Below are positions 1 through 6,291 of a stretch of 9,968 bases of DNA, piece by piece (position 1 is the stretch's first letter; each line of letters opens with the position of its first letter). The DNA lies in contig DAOTTW010000370.1 in assembly GCA_034437615.1 (NCBI GenBank), positions 1 through 9,968 of the forward strand, given 5' to 3'. Below the pieces are notes generated by a model that was not told the DNA's origin, did not search any database, and saw only the letters and a program-made list of their open reading frames with translations. The translations under genes and the position numbers were made by a program. This DNA comes from DAOTTW01 sp034437615. Its GTDB lineage: Bacteria; Chloroflexota; Anaerolineae; Aggregatilineales; Phototrophicaceae.

Positions 1-83
1 TGTGCGCTGGCCGGTGCTGCCAATAGCAGCACCAGCCCCATGAACAGCCCCACAGGGCCGAATCGCTTGAATAAGGTCATCAT
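1..83 (-). CDS. N-terminus of an exported protein (partial, runs off the left edge)
   Basis: Only the first 27 codons are in the window. They encode an N-terminus MMTLFKRF, a hydrophobic stretch rich in Gly, Leu and Val, then a PASA end. This is a clear Sec signal peptide with an A-x-A type cleavage site near residue 27, so the mature protein lies entirely outside the window and its function cannot be told. Two adjacent ATG codons (83-81 and 80-78) could start it. A purine-rich Shine-Dalgarno sequence (GAGGGG, 95-100) overlaps the region just after the stop codon of the upstream gene. The gap to that stop (101-103) is only 17 bp on the same strand, so the two exported proteins are probably co-transcribed. 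The reading frame is too short for automatic ORF calling. Confidence 0.7.
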   Translation of the reverse strand, partial: MMTLFKRFGPVGLFMGLVLLLAAPASA

Positions 84-100
84 CGCTAATCAGCCCCCTC

Positions 101-3100
101 TTATGGTCTCTCGTATGCGCCAGCATCACAGATCGCGCCGGGGATGGCGTCGCCATCTATCGGGCGTGCGCTGCCGCGTTGATCGTTATTCAGTGTGCCC
201 GCGCCTAAAACAGTGGGGCAGGCCGCCTGCGCTGCGTCCACGCCATCCGAACCCGCCTGCAATTCATGTGACTGCGTGCCGAGTGCGTTTGTCGTCAGTA
301 CGCCGAGCAGGATGTTGGCGTTGCTGTTCGTCAGGCCGCAGCTTGTGCCGCTATCGAAGCTGCCGCCATCGTCGGCAATCGGGATGCCAGCGTTGCAGCC
401 ATCGTTGACCAGGCTATTCGTGAAGCTGAAGCTGCCCGCCGTGCTGTCGTTGTAGATGCCATCACCGTCGCCGTTGGGGGCTTCGTTGTTGTTCACCGTC
501 ACGAAGTTGGCGAAGAAATCGCCCGCCGGGCTGGTGGTAAAGATGTACAGGCCGCCGCCGTCCTCATCGCGTGCCAGGTTCGCGCTGACCGTCACGTTTT
601 CCAGCACGACGCCGTTGGAGGGGCCGCCCGTGCTAATCATGCCGCCGCCTTCCGTCTGCGCGATGTTGATGCTAAGCGAACTGCGCACGATTTCCAGCTT
701 GGCGTTGGGCTGTGAGGTCACGTTCAGGATGCCGCCGCCCTGCGCTGCCTGATTTGCTTCGATAGACGTTTCGCTGATCTCGACGCTGCCTTCAAAGTTG
801 TACAGGCCGCCGCCGCCACCTTCCAGCGTAGCGATGCTGCCGACGACGTTCTGCCGGATGTCGCTACGTTCGATGACCACTTCAGCCGTGCTGCCCACGT
901 TCAGGCGATGGTTGGCGATGCCACCACCGAGGCCGGATGCCGTCGCTGAGACGCCTGCCCGATTGTTGAAGAATTCGCTGTCCAGCACCTCCAGCCGCGT
1001 GTCGTAGCCGTAGTTATGCACGCCGCCGCCGAAGGTGGTCGCTTCGTTGTCGTTCACGCTGCTGCCGTTGCGGATGATGACGTTGGCTTGCCCCGGCGTC
1101 ACGCTGGGTACTATGAGTGGATCATAGACCGCTGCATGGGCAAAGCTGGTGTTGAAGATGCCGCCACCACCCAGGTAGGCCGGGGGCCGGAAAAACGGAT
1201 TCGTCGGAAATGGCCAGGAATCGTCCGTGCTGTTGTTGCTGACCGTGCTGGCGTCTATCGTCAGCGTGCTATCCCCGAAGTAGCTGTTGCTGAAGATGCC
1301 GCCGCCTGTGTTGCCTGCGAGGTTGCCATCTACGACGGAGCCAGTCTCCAGCGTCACGACACCAGACAGGTTGACGAGGCCGCCACCATCCCGCCGCGCC
1401 GTGTTGTTCAGGATTTGCACGTTGGATAGCGTCATCTCACCAGCTTCGTTATTGAAGACGCCGCCGCCGCTTTGCGCAGTGTTGTTCTGGATGATGCTAT
1501 CCGAGATGACGATGTTGGGGTTCGTGCTATTGAACACACCGCCGCCGCCCTCGGTACCAGTGACGTTGCCATTTTGGATGATGAACTTATCCAGTGTTAC
1601 ATCTGTACGGAAATTTGTGATGGTCACAACGCGGCGATTACCGCTTGCGCTGGCGTCTGCATCGAGTACCGTGCGCGTGGCCGCTGATGGGGTGGTCCAG
1701 TCCGGGATGCCGATGCCGGACGGATAGCCGCCTTGTAGCACGATATCGCGATTCACTGAAATCGTCTCGGTTGCGACTGCACCCGAATAGTCATCCGTAC
1801 CGACACAAGTACCAGCGGTCTGTACCGTCTCTATAGTAGAAAGGCTGGAGGTTTGAATGATGTTTTGGATCGCCTCGTGGTTGAAGGTCGTTTCCTGCAA
1901 GTTTGAGGTGGTGTTGCGTGCGAAGCAATTGCCAGGGCGATACAGGATCAGCTCGTCAAATTCAGGTTGCAAGGCTGGGTTGCCCGTTCCACGCCGATAA
2001 AACGACATGTAAACCTGCTCAGGCGTTGGTGCCGTACTTGGGGTAATCGCCAGTCGCATTGAGAAGCCCGTGCGCTCAATCGTATCGGCTAAGAAGGGGT
2101 CGGTGGATGAGGTCGCACAAATGGCGTCGCCACAGGTCGAGGCGGCTGCATCCAGCACACCCAACAGCAGATACGAGACCACAGGCAGCCCGTTGGCCAG
2201 CCCGATTGATGTGTAGCTGCGTGAGGCTGTCGTCACTAGGTTCGTGTTGATCGTCGTGCAATCCAACGTCGGGCAACTGGCGACATAAACACCGGGGGAG
2301 GCTCCGTTAAAGCGCACGTAGCTCACCAGTGGGCGCGTGCCATCGAAGGTCACCTGATTGAATAGACCAGCCACCGGGTTCGTCGGATTACCGTCTAACT
2401 GAAAGCGGCTTGGGCTGTTGCAGGCGCTATCGTCACAGATCACCAGTTCCAGGTCGCCATCAAAGGTCGTGGCCGGGGTGTCCTTCAGATAGGCGATCAG
2501 GGGCCGCACGACGCCGGGTGTTGGTTGGGCCAGTGCCAGTGATGGGTAGTTGAAGCGCGTGCCAACCGCCGCACTATCGGCAATTTCGACGCTTGTGCTG
2601 GCGCAACTGAGCGCGTTGGCCGGGTCCACATCGCATTGCTTCAATTCAAGCGTGGCCGTCGAATCGACGTTACCATCTCGGTAGACGATGTAAGCCTCAT
2701 CCAGGTTACGATCAATGGCGAGATCAAGGCCAGCACCAGTATTCGGACTGACAACCGAAAGGAATTGCATCCCCCCAGATAAATTAGAGCATAGTGGGGT
2801 ATCGCAACGTGCTAACCGTAGTTCGCCGTTAACGGCCTCGCGGTAAGCCATGACTGGCGTGTCGTTGGCGCTTAGGTCGAGCGAGACGAACACGCCCAGG
2901 TCTAAGCCCGTGCCGCTTTCAACCTCAAACTGGTTGCTGGTCGTGCAATCGACATCCAGGCAACGCTTGAGAAAGAGCGCTTCATCTGTAGTGTTGTAAT
3001 ACGCAATAACCGGAAAACCGTTGCTGTCGATGGCAAGGTCGTTATACAGGCCGAGGTCCTTGTTCGATTGTGCGGGGTCAACGACAAGGTTCGTAGACGA

Positions 3101-3205
3101 CGCCTGGGCGACTGCTGTGCTCAGCAACACGAGCAATAGCAAGGCTCCGTGAACCGCCGAACGCAGGTGCAGAGTGTATCTGTGCATACGCTTTGGAATG
3201 GACAT
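101..3205 (-). CDS. Secreted beta-propeller-like / parallel beta-helix protein with choice-of-anchor Q-type C-terminus
   Basis: This 1034-residue protein is probably a cell-surface or secreted structural or adhesion protein; no catalytic motif is visible. Residues 1-35 form a signal peptide (basic start, LLLLVLLSTAVAQA core). Residues about 50-425 hold some seven repeats of 50-60 residues with a pattern like L-x-x-D-x-x-G-x-P-x-I-A-Y; most end in a cysteine pair, suggesting a disulfide-stapled beta-propeller. Residues about 480-960 are a right-handed parallel beta-helix with many GGGV/IFN turns and xxNN ladders, as in polymorphic-membrane-protein-like repeats. The last 50 residues carry an NNDQRG-x-x-RP...CDAGAYE ending, typical of the 'choice-of-anchor Q' domain of Chloroflexota and related bacteria. 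No C-terminal membrane helix or LPXTG is seen. The ATG at 3205 has only a weak GA-rich RBS; ATG at 3187 (residue 7) is an alternative that keeps the signal peptide. A second exported gene follows after 17 bp. Confidence 0.85.
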   Translation of the reverse strand: MSIPKRMHRYTLHLRSAVHGALLLLVLLSTAVAQASSTNLVVDPAQSNKDLGLYNDLAIDSNGFPVIAYYNTTDEALFLKRCLDVDCTTSNQFEVESGTGLDLGVFVSLDLSANDTPVMAYREAVNGELRLARCDTPLCSNLSGGMQFLSVVSPNTGAGLDLAIDRNLDEAYIVYRDGNVDSTATLELKQCDVDPANALSCASTSVEIADSAAVGTRFNYPSLALAQPTPGVVRPLIAYLKDTPATTFDGDLELVICDDSACNSPSRFQLDGNPTNPVAGLFNQVTFDGTRPLVSYVRFNGASPGVYVASCPTLDCTTINTNLVTTASRSYTSIGLANGLPVVSYLLLGVLDAAASTCGDAICATSSTDPFLADTIERTGFSMRLAITPSTAPTPEQVYMSFYRRGTGNPALQPEFDELILYRPGNCFARNTTSNLQETTFNHEAIQNIIQTSSLSTIETVQTAGTCVGTDDYSGAVATETISVNRDIVLQGGYPSGIGIPDWTTPSAATRTVLDADASASGNRRVVTITNFRTDVTLDKFIIQNGNVTGTEGGGGVFNSTNPNIVISDSIIQNNTAQSGGGVFNNEAGEMTLSNVQILNNTARRDGGGLVNLSGVVTLETGSVVDGNLAGNTGGGIFSNSYFGDSTLTIDASTVSNNSTDDSWPFPTNPFFRPPAYLGGGGIFNTSFAHAAVYDPLIVPSVTPGQANVIIRNGSSVNDNEATTFGGGVHNYGYDTRLEVLDSEFFNNRAGVSATASGLGGGIANHRLNVGSTAEVVIERSDIRQNVVGSIATLEGGGGGLYNFEGSVEISETSIEANQAAQGGGILNVTSQPNAKLEIVRSSLSINIAQTEGGGMISTGGPSNGVVLENVTVSANLARDEDGGGLYIFTTSPAGDFFANFVTVNNNEAPNGDGDGIYNDSTAGSFSFTNSLVNDGCNAGIPIADDGGSFDSGTSCGLTNSNANILLGVLTTNALGTQSHELQAGSDGVDAAQAACPTVLGAGTLNNDQRGSARPIDGDAIPGAICDAGAYERP

Positions 3206-3327
3206 ATCAATCTCGCTTGTGGCCGTTCCACTGATTATGGATATATTGGGCTTACCTTCTTATGGAAAGTTCAAAACGGATTTAGATCATCTTTGTAGGG
3301 ACGCCATTCTTGGCCTCCGTAGATAGC

Positions 3328-3347
3328 GGACGCGGCTTGCCGTGTTC
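3328..3347. repeat. Hairpin / REP-like palindrome
   Basis: GGACGCGGC and GCCGTGTTC pair around a TT loop, giving nine pairs that include three G-T wobbles. The left arm matches the common GACGCGGCTTGCC core of dispersed palindromes. It is not followed by a T tract, so it is unlikely to be a simple terminator. Confidence 0.4.
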
Positions 3348-3438
3348 CTGCGATCCTGTCGCTTTGCTTTGGTCTATCTATCTATCCGTCGCGTCATGGT
3401 GGCGTCAGCCCCTCTGGATGCATATCATTAAGGCTGAA

Positions 3439-3462
3439 ATAGTGATTGCTGCTAGTCACTAT
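3439..3462. promoter_or_regulatory. Dyad ATAGTGA-N10-TCACTAT, candidate operator
   Basis: The 7-bp arms at 3439-3445 and 3456-3462 are perfect inverted repeats separated by 10 bp, spacing compatible with a dimeric helix-turn-helix regulator. The right arm overlaps a TATACT -10-like hexamer (3460-3465) reading toward the cyclase gene, 165 bp upstream of its start. No regulator gene is in the window, so the role is a guess. Confidence 0.3.
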
Positions 3463-3576
3463 ACTGAACAATGGACTTAATATGCTCCTTATGGTAATCT
3501 AGCATCAATAGGAATACAAGGTCAATTGCGTTTAAATTTATGAGTACACGTTGGCGCAGATGCTGCGGCTGTTTGT

Positions 3577-3596
3577 GGACGCAGCAAACCGCGTCC
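3577..3596. repeat. Hairpin at the right end of the TIR element
   Basis: GGACGC (3577-3582) pairs with GCGTCC (3591-3596) around an eight-base loop. The right arm is shared with the 12-bp inverted repeat at 3591-3602. It lies 33 bp before the cyclase ATG and could fold in the leader RNA, but the RBS itself is outside it. Confidence 0.35.
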
Positions 3597-3629
3597 CTAC
3601 AAGACCATCACAACTGGCGGACATAACAT

Positions 3630-5516
3630 ATGGCTAGCATCAGTGGGGTATGGCAGTACGAAGGCGGGCGCGATATACCGACAGCCACACAGCTACAGCG
3701 CATCACCAGTGCGCAAATCAACCGCAGCGCAGCGCAGCAACATCACCACACGGCGAACGTAGCCTTTGCTTACACGCCGGACGCCCCCACCTCCACGACG
3801 CAGCCACAACCCCACCGACACACGGCTGATTTACTGGTCGTGTTTGACGGTCAGCTTCATAATTGTGCTGATCTAGCGGCGGCCTTGCCTGACGCACGTA
3901 GCGCACAAGCCACATCGGATGCGGTGTGGGTGGCCTATGCTTACCAGCGCTGGGGCCTGGATTGTCCGGCGCATCTGTACGGCGAATTTGCACTGGCCAT
4001 CTGGGATGCTGCGCAGCAACGGCTCTTGCTGGCCCGCGATCATATCGGCGTGCGTCCGCTTTACTACTGCCTGCTGCCTGCTGGCTGTGCCTTCGCCAGT
4101 GACGTACAGGCGTTGCTCGCTGTCGCGCCATCCGCTGCCGTTGACGAGGTGACTGTGGCCGCCTACCTGACCCTACAGCAACCAGACGACGCACAACGCA
4201 CATTCTTCGAGGCGGTCCGGCGCGTCGAACCGGGCTGTGTGCTGTGCATCGACCCGCAGCGCGTGCAGCAGCAGCGCTACTGGCATACCGCCAGCGTCCC
4301 ACGCATCCCTTACAAGCGCTCATCTGAGTACATCGACGCCCTGCGGCAGCGCCTGCTGGATGCCGTCGCCGCCCGTACACAATCAGCGCGGGGCGTCGCC
4401 GCGCACATCAGCGGCGGCCTGGATTCCTCTACGCTGGCGATACTGGCCGCAAACGCGCTGGCGCAACGCAACCAACAGTTGGCAATGGGCTATTCCTGGT
4501 CACCGGACCCGCAGATCATGCCGATCACCGAGCCAGAGGCGGACGAGCGCACGCGCATTCATGCCATCAGCCAGCGCTACGGCTTCCCGTTGTATTTTGC
4601 AGGGCTGACCCCGCAACAAACGCTCGACTTCATGCAGCTTGATATGAGCATCTACGGCAAAGCCGACTTGGTGTGGGAATTGGACGTGTTGCGCCATGCC
4701 CAGCAGCGAGACATCGGTGTGATCCTCAGCGGTTGGGGCGGGGATCAGGGCGTGACGCAGCACGCATACGGCTATCTCGCGCAATTGTTTCTGCAAGGGC
4801 GCTGGGGGCGGTTGCTGCGAGAGCTACGGCAGCTACGGGCAGGCAATAAACGCACATGGCGCAGCCTGATTAAGCAGCAGGTGCTCAAGCCGCTACTGCC
4901 AACGCGCTCTCGGCGCGGGTACAGCCGCTCTCAGGCGGCCAAAGGTCGCTATGCGCGGCAGGCTTTTACAGTGGGCTTGACCGACCAGCTGCAACCAATA
5001 AGGCTTGGGGTGCGGCCTGGCATACGGACTACGCAGCGTCTTTATCTATCGTCGCCGTTGCTTTTAGCACGCCTGGAATCCTGGGCTGCCTGGGGTGCGC
5101 TGTACGGGGTCGTGCATCGTTACCCGCTGCTGGACCGCGCCGTGCTGGAGTTGGTCCTGAATATGCCCGCTGGCCTGTTTTATCGAGATGGCGTCGGGCG
5201 CTATGCCTATCGGCAGGCGTTGCGCGGGCTGGTGCCGGATGCGCTGCTACAGCACACCAGCAAGGCCGACCCCGCTTCGTTCGCTGATGTGCGCGGCAAT
5301 ACGTTCCACACATGGCAACGACTGGCACAAGAGCCGGATTTGCTGCACGCATTCCTGACACCCCAGGCACAGCGTTGGATACTGACGGACGCACTGAAAG
5401 CCGATATAATGCATATACCGAAAAGCACCGAGAGCGATAGTGTGCGACGTTGGCTATCAATTTTGCACACATTGCGCCTATGCATCGTTGCAAAACATCA
5501 CTTAGAATCAGCGTAA
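3630..5516 (+). CDS. Asparagine synthetase-like lasso-peptide cyclase (lasso C protein candidate)
   Basis: This 628-residue protein has the two-domain plan of asparagine synthetase B. Residues 1-200 are a class II glutamine-amidotransferase fold (YGEFALAIWD at 117-126, RDHIGVRPLYY at 136-146). Residues about 230-620 are the ATP-pyrophosphatase domain with the PP-loop SGGLDSS (261-267) and SGWGGD (367-372). The start reads MASISGV where a working enzyme reads MCGIAGV: the catalytic Cys2 is Ala, so glutamine hydrolysis is not expected. In the lasso pathway such proteins use ATP to adenylate an Asp/Glu side chain of the core peptide and close a macrolactam with the new N-terminus; that role is inferred here from the missing Cys and the precursor-like gene 178 bp downstream. 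The start is fixed by the conserved N-terminus; its RBS (GGCGGA) is weak. It could instead be another amidotransferase-dead Asn-synthetase homologue acting in a different peptide or glycan pathway. Confidence 0.8.
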   Translation: MASISGVWQYEGGRDIPTATQLQRITSAQINRSAAQQHHHTANVAFAYTPDAPTSTTQPQPHRHTADLLVVFDGQLHNCADLAAALPDARSAQATSDAVWVAYAYQRWGLDCPAHLYGEFALAIWDAAQQRLLLARDHIGVRPLYYCLLPAGCAFASDVQALLAVAPSAAVDEVTVAAYLTLQQPDDAQRTFFEAVRRVEPGCVLCIDPQRVQQQRYWHTASVPRIPYKRSSEYIDALRQRLLDAVAARTQSARGVAAHISGGLDSSTLAILAANALAQRNQQLAMGYSWSPDPQIMPITEPEADERTRIHAISQRYGFPLYFAGLTPQQTLDFMQLDMSIYGKADLVWELDVLRHAQQRDIGVILSGWGGDQGVTQHAYGYLAQLFLQGRWGRLLRELRQLRAGNKRTWRSLIKQQVLKPLLPTRSRRGYSRSQAAKGRYARQAFTVGLTDQLQPIRLGVRPGIRTTQRLYLSSPLLLARLESWAAWGALYGVVHRYPLLDRAVLELVLNMPAGLFYRDGVGRYAYRQALRGLVPDALLQHTSKADPASFADVRGNTFHTWQRLAQEPDLLHAFLTPQAQRWILTDALKADIMHIPKSTESDSVRRWLSILHTLRLCIVAKHHLESA

Positions 5517-5536
5517 GTAATTTGTTATACGCGATA

Positions 5537-5680
5537 AAAAGCCCAGATCAACAAAGGCCCAGACCAACAAAGGCCCAGACCAGCAAAGGCCCAGATCAGC
5601 AAAGGCCCAGACCAGCAAAGGCCCAGACCAACAAAGGCCCAGACCAATAAAGGCCCAGACCAACAAAGGCCCAGACCAAT
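5537..5680. repeat. Nine tandem copies of a 16-bp repeat between cyclase and precursor genes
   Basis: The consensus is AAAGGCCCAGAYCARY. Copies start at 5537, 5553, 5569, 5585, 5601, 5617, 5633, 5649 and 5665 with no spacer. Apart from one G-to-A change in the first copy, variation is confined to positions 12 (C/T), 15 (A/G) and 16 (C/T), all transitions. A partial tenth copy merges into AAGGAG, the ribosome binding site of the precursor gene. Sixteen is not a multiple of three, so the array is not under coding constraint. It creates long artificial open frames on both strands. Possible roles are an RNA leader, protein binding sites, or a slippage-prone spacer; none is shown. Confidence 0.95.
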
Positions 5681-5686
5681 AAGGAG
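5681..5686 (+). promoter_or_regulatory. Ribosome binding site of the precursor peptide gene
   Basis: AAGGAG lies eight bases before the ATG at 5695 and is the strongest Shine-Dalgarno sequence in the window. Its first bases continue the 16-bp repeat array, whose units start AAAGG, so the site may have arisen from a repeat unit or seeded the array. It argues that the small ORF is truly translated and at a higher level than the weakly initiated cyclase. Confidence 0.8.
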
Positions 5687-5694
5687 AGCTAAGC

Positions 5695-5910
5695 ATGGCA
5701 GAGCATACGCGAGCGCCGCAAAATGGCGAAAATCTTTTGTCTACGGGTGATACACCACAGGCAACACCTGATGAGCGCACACAAACGCGCAAAACCTGGG
5801 CAACGCCCCGGCTGCTTGAATTGAACATGGGTTTGACCGAGAGTGGTACCCTAGCTTTTATCGCCGAGGAGTACGCAGATGAAACTTTTGGCCTCAGCGA
5901 CGGTGGTTGA
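5695..5910 (+). CDS. Putative lasso-peptide precursor (RiPP precursor)
   Basis: The 71-residue product looks like a leader of 49 residues plus a core of 22. The leader has a polar, disordered N-terminal extension (1-32), then KTWATPRLLELNMGLTE (33-49). W35-x-x-P38-x-L40 matches the Y/W-x-x-P-x-L motif recognised by lasso RRE proteins, and Thr48 is at the conserved -2 position before the predicted cut. The core begins SGTLAFIAE (50-58), so Ser1 could bond to the Glu9 side chain to form a nine-residue ring. The tail runs EYADETF then GLSDGG. The core has five acidic and no basic residues. Cutting one residue later (Gly51) would give Gly1 with Glu8 or Glu9 as ring acceptor. It follows the cyclase on the same strand. 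It is unlike the neighbouring long secreted proteins and has no signal peptide. Evidence is motif and context only; no homologue was searched. Confidence 0.7.
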   Translation: MAEHTRAPQNGENLLSTGDTPQATPDERTQTRKTWATPRLLELNMGLTESGTLAFIAEEYADETFGLSDGG

Positions 5911-5927
5911 GCGGTAACTACCCACAA

Positions 5928-5975
5928 CCTGTATACAGGGATACGGCCTGCTGCGCCCAGGGCGCAATGCACTGC
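5928..5975. terminator. Possible bidirectional termination region between convergent genes
   Basis: The short gap between the precursor stop and the minus-strand stop at 5980 holds a perfect 12-bp palindrome, CCTGTATACAGG (5928-5939), and a compact GC hairpin, TGCGCC-CAG-GGCGCA (5952-5966). An alternative pairing of GCGCA with TGCGC further right competes with it. No T-run follows on either strand, so a classical intrinsic terminator is not demonstrated; the call rests on the convergent gene arrangement plus hairpins. Confidence 0.3.
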
Positions 5976-5979
5976 GCTC

Positions 5980-6291
5980 TTACTCAACAAAGACGCGCAA
6001 TATGAAATTGCGAGATGCACCCGTCCCTGGCGTTTCGGTTGTACCGACGTTGACACGGTGAGCAACCGCGCCGAATTTGCTCGGTAGCGCGGTGAAGACA
6101 GCCTGATTCGTGCCCCCTGTGCTGAAGTTGACGCGCTCACCGCTACTCTGGCCGGGCAGGAAAAACTCCACAAATGGTACGAGGCCCTCCGATGTTACCT
6201 GCACAACGACATCGGTTGCACGACACACGCGAATCTCCACTATGTAGCTCCGGGTGACGCTGACATCCGGCAGTACGCCGCTCTCTACTAG
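5980..6291 (-). pseudogene. Frameshift-detached C-terminal beta-sandwich domain of the TolB-propeller protein
   Basis: This minus-strand frame (GTG at 6240 gives 86 residues, ending TAA at 5980-5982) has no convincing RBS and begins inside a domain. It resembles the last domain of the gene just upstream: both share an IR-x-C motif followed by alternating Val/Thr strands, a P-x-x-E turn, a G-x-NQ-x-x-F segment and P-x-KF. The frame stays open back to 6291, where it adds LVESGVLPDV before the domain. A -1 shift (equivalent to one missing C in CCC before the TAG at 6288-6290) would join it to the upstream gene and give about 938 residues with two tandem sandwich domains. It may be a true frameshift mutation, an assembly error in a C run, or, less likely, a separately translated small protein. 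Confidence 0.6.

Larger units (their letters stand above)
3293..3602. mobile_element. Possible MITE-like or REP-derived element with 12-bp terminal inverted repeats
   Basis: TTGTAGGGACGC at 3293-3304 is repeated exactly in inverse orientation at 3591-3602, giving a 310-bp unit without a coding region. The bases just outside are GATCATC (3285-3291) and GACCATC (3603-3609), which could be a decayed target-site duplication, though one base separates the left copy from the repeat. Inside each end a hairpin based on GGACGC is found (3328-3347 and 3577-3596). GTAGGGACGC-type palindromes are, from general knowledge, dispersed intergenic repeats in many Chloroflexota, so two independent REP-like copies facing each other are an equally good explanation. 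No transposase is nearby. Confidence 0.35.
3206..3629. other. Intergenic region between divergent genes, with palindromes and a TIR-bracketed insert
   Basis: This 424-bp spacer separates the divergently transcribed beta-helix gene and the cyclase gene, so promoters for both must lie here. No convincing open reading frame was found. The middle (about 3420-3545) is visibly more AT-rich than the flanking genes. It contains a 12-bp inverted repeat pair, two hairpins built on GGACGC, a TAGTGA/TCACTA dyad and a short CTAT microsatellite at about 3376-3388. I could not define a strong sigma-70 promoter for either gene. A TATACT hexamer at 3460-3465 overlaps the right arm of the dyad but lacks a good -35. 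Confidence 0.6.

Noticed and set aside
456..1836. Several plus-strand frames rich in Pro-Pro-Pro or Met opposite the beta-helix gene
   Set aside because: They are the antisense of the GGG turn codons in the beta-helix repeats and show no domain or RBS.
3626..3641. CATATGGCTAGCAT at the cyclase start, identical to a common expression-vector NdeI-NheI tag junction
   Set aside because: The following codons diverge at once from the vector tag, and the downstream N-terminus fits the protein family, so this looks like coincidence and not vector contamination.
3718..4380. Long minus-strand frame inside the cyclase gene
   Set aside because: It is an Arg/Ala-rich shadow typical of GC-rich coding DNA, opposite a gene with clear motifs. 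The same applies to the minus-strand frames at 5029-5493 and 4500-4796.
3630..5516. Housekeeping asparagine synthetase (asnB)
   Set aside because: The catalytic Cys2 is missing and a lasso-precursor-like gene follows, so asparagine synthesis from glutamine is unlikely.
5450..5650. Plus-strand 66-codon frame running from the cyclase end into the repeats
   Set aside because: It overlaps the cyclase in another frame and continues only through the repeat array, giving a KGPDQQRPRP-type product; no RBS.
5537..5680. CRISPR array
   Set aside because: The units are 16 bp and directly abutting, with no unique spacers, and no cas genes are present.
5508..6173. Minus-strand open frame of 221 codons across the repeat array and the precursor gene
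   Set aside because: It is open mainly because the 16-bp repeat has no stops on that strand; it gives a monotonous LGLCWSGPLLVWAF-like product, is antisense to the well-supported precursor gene and overlaps the detached domain.
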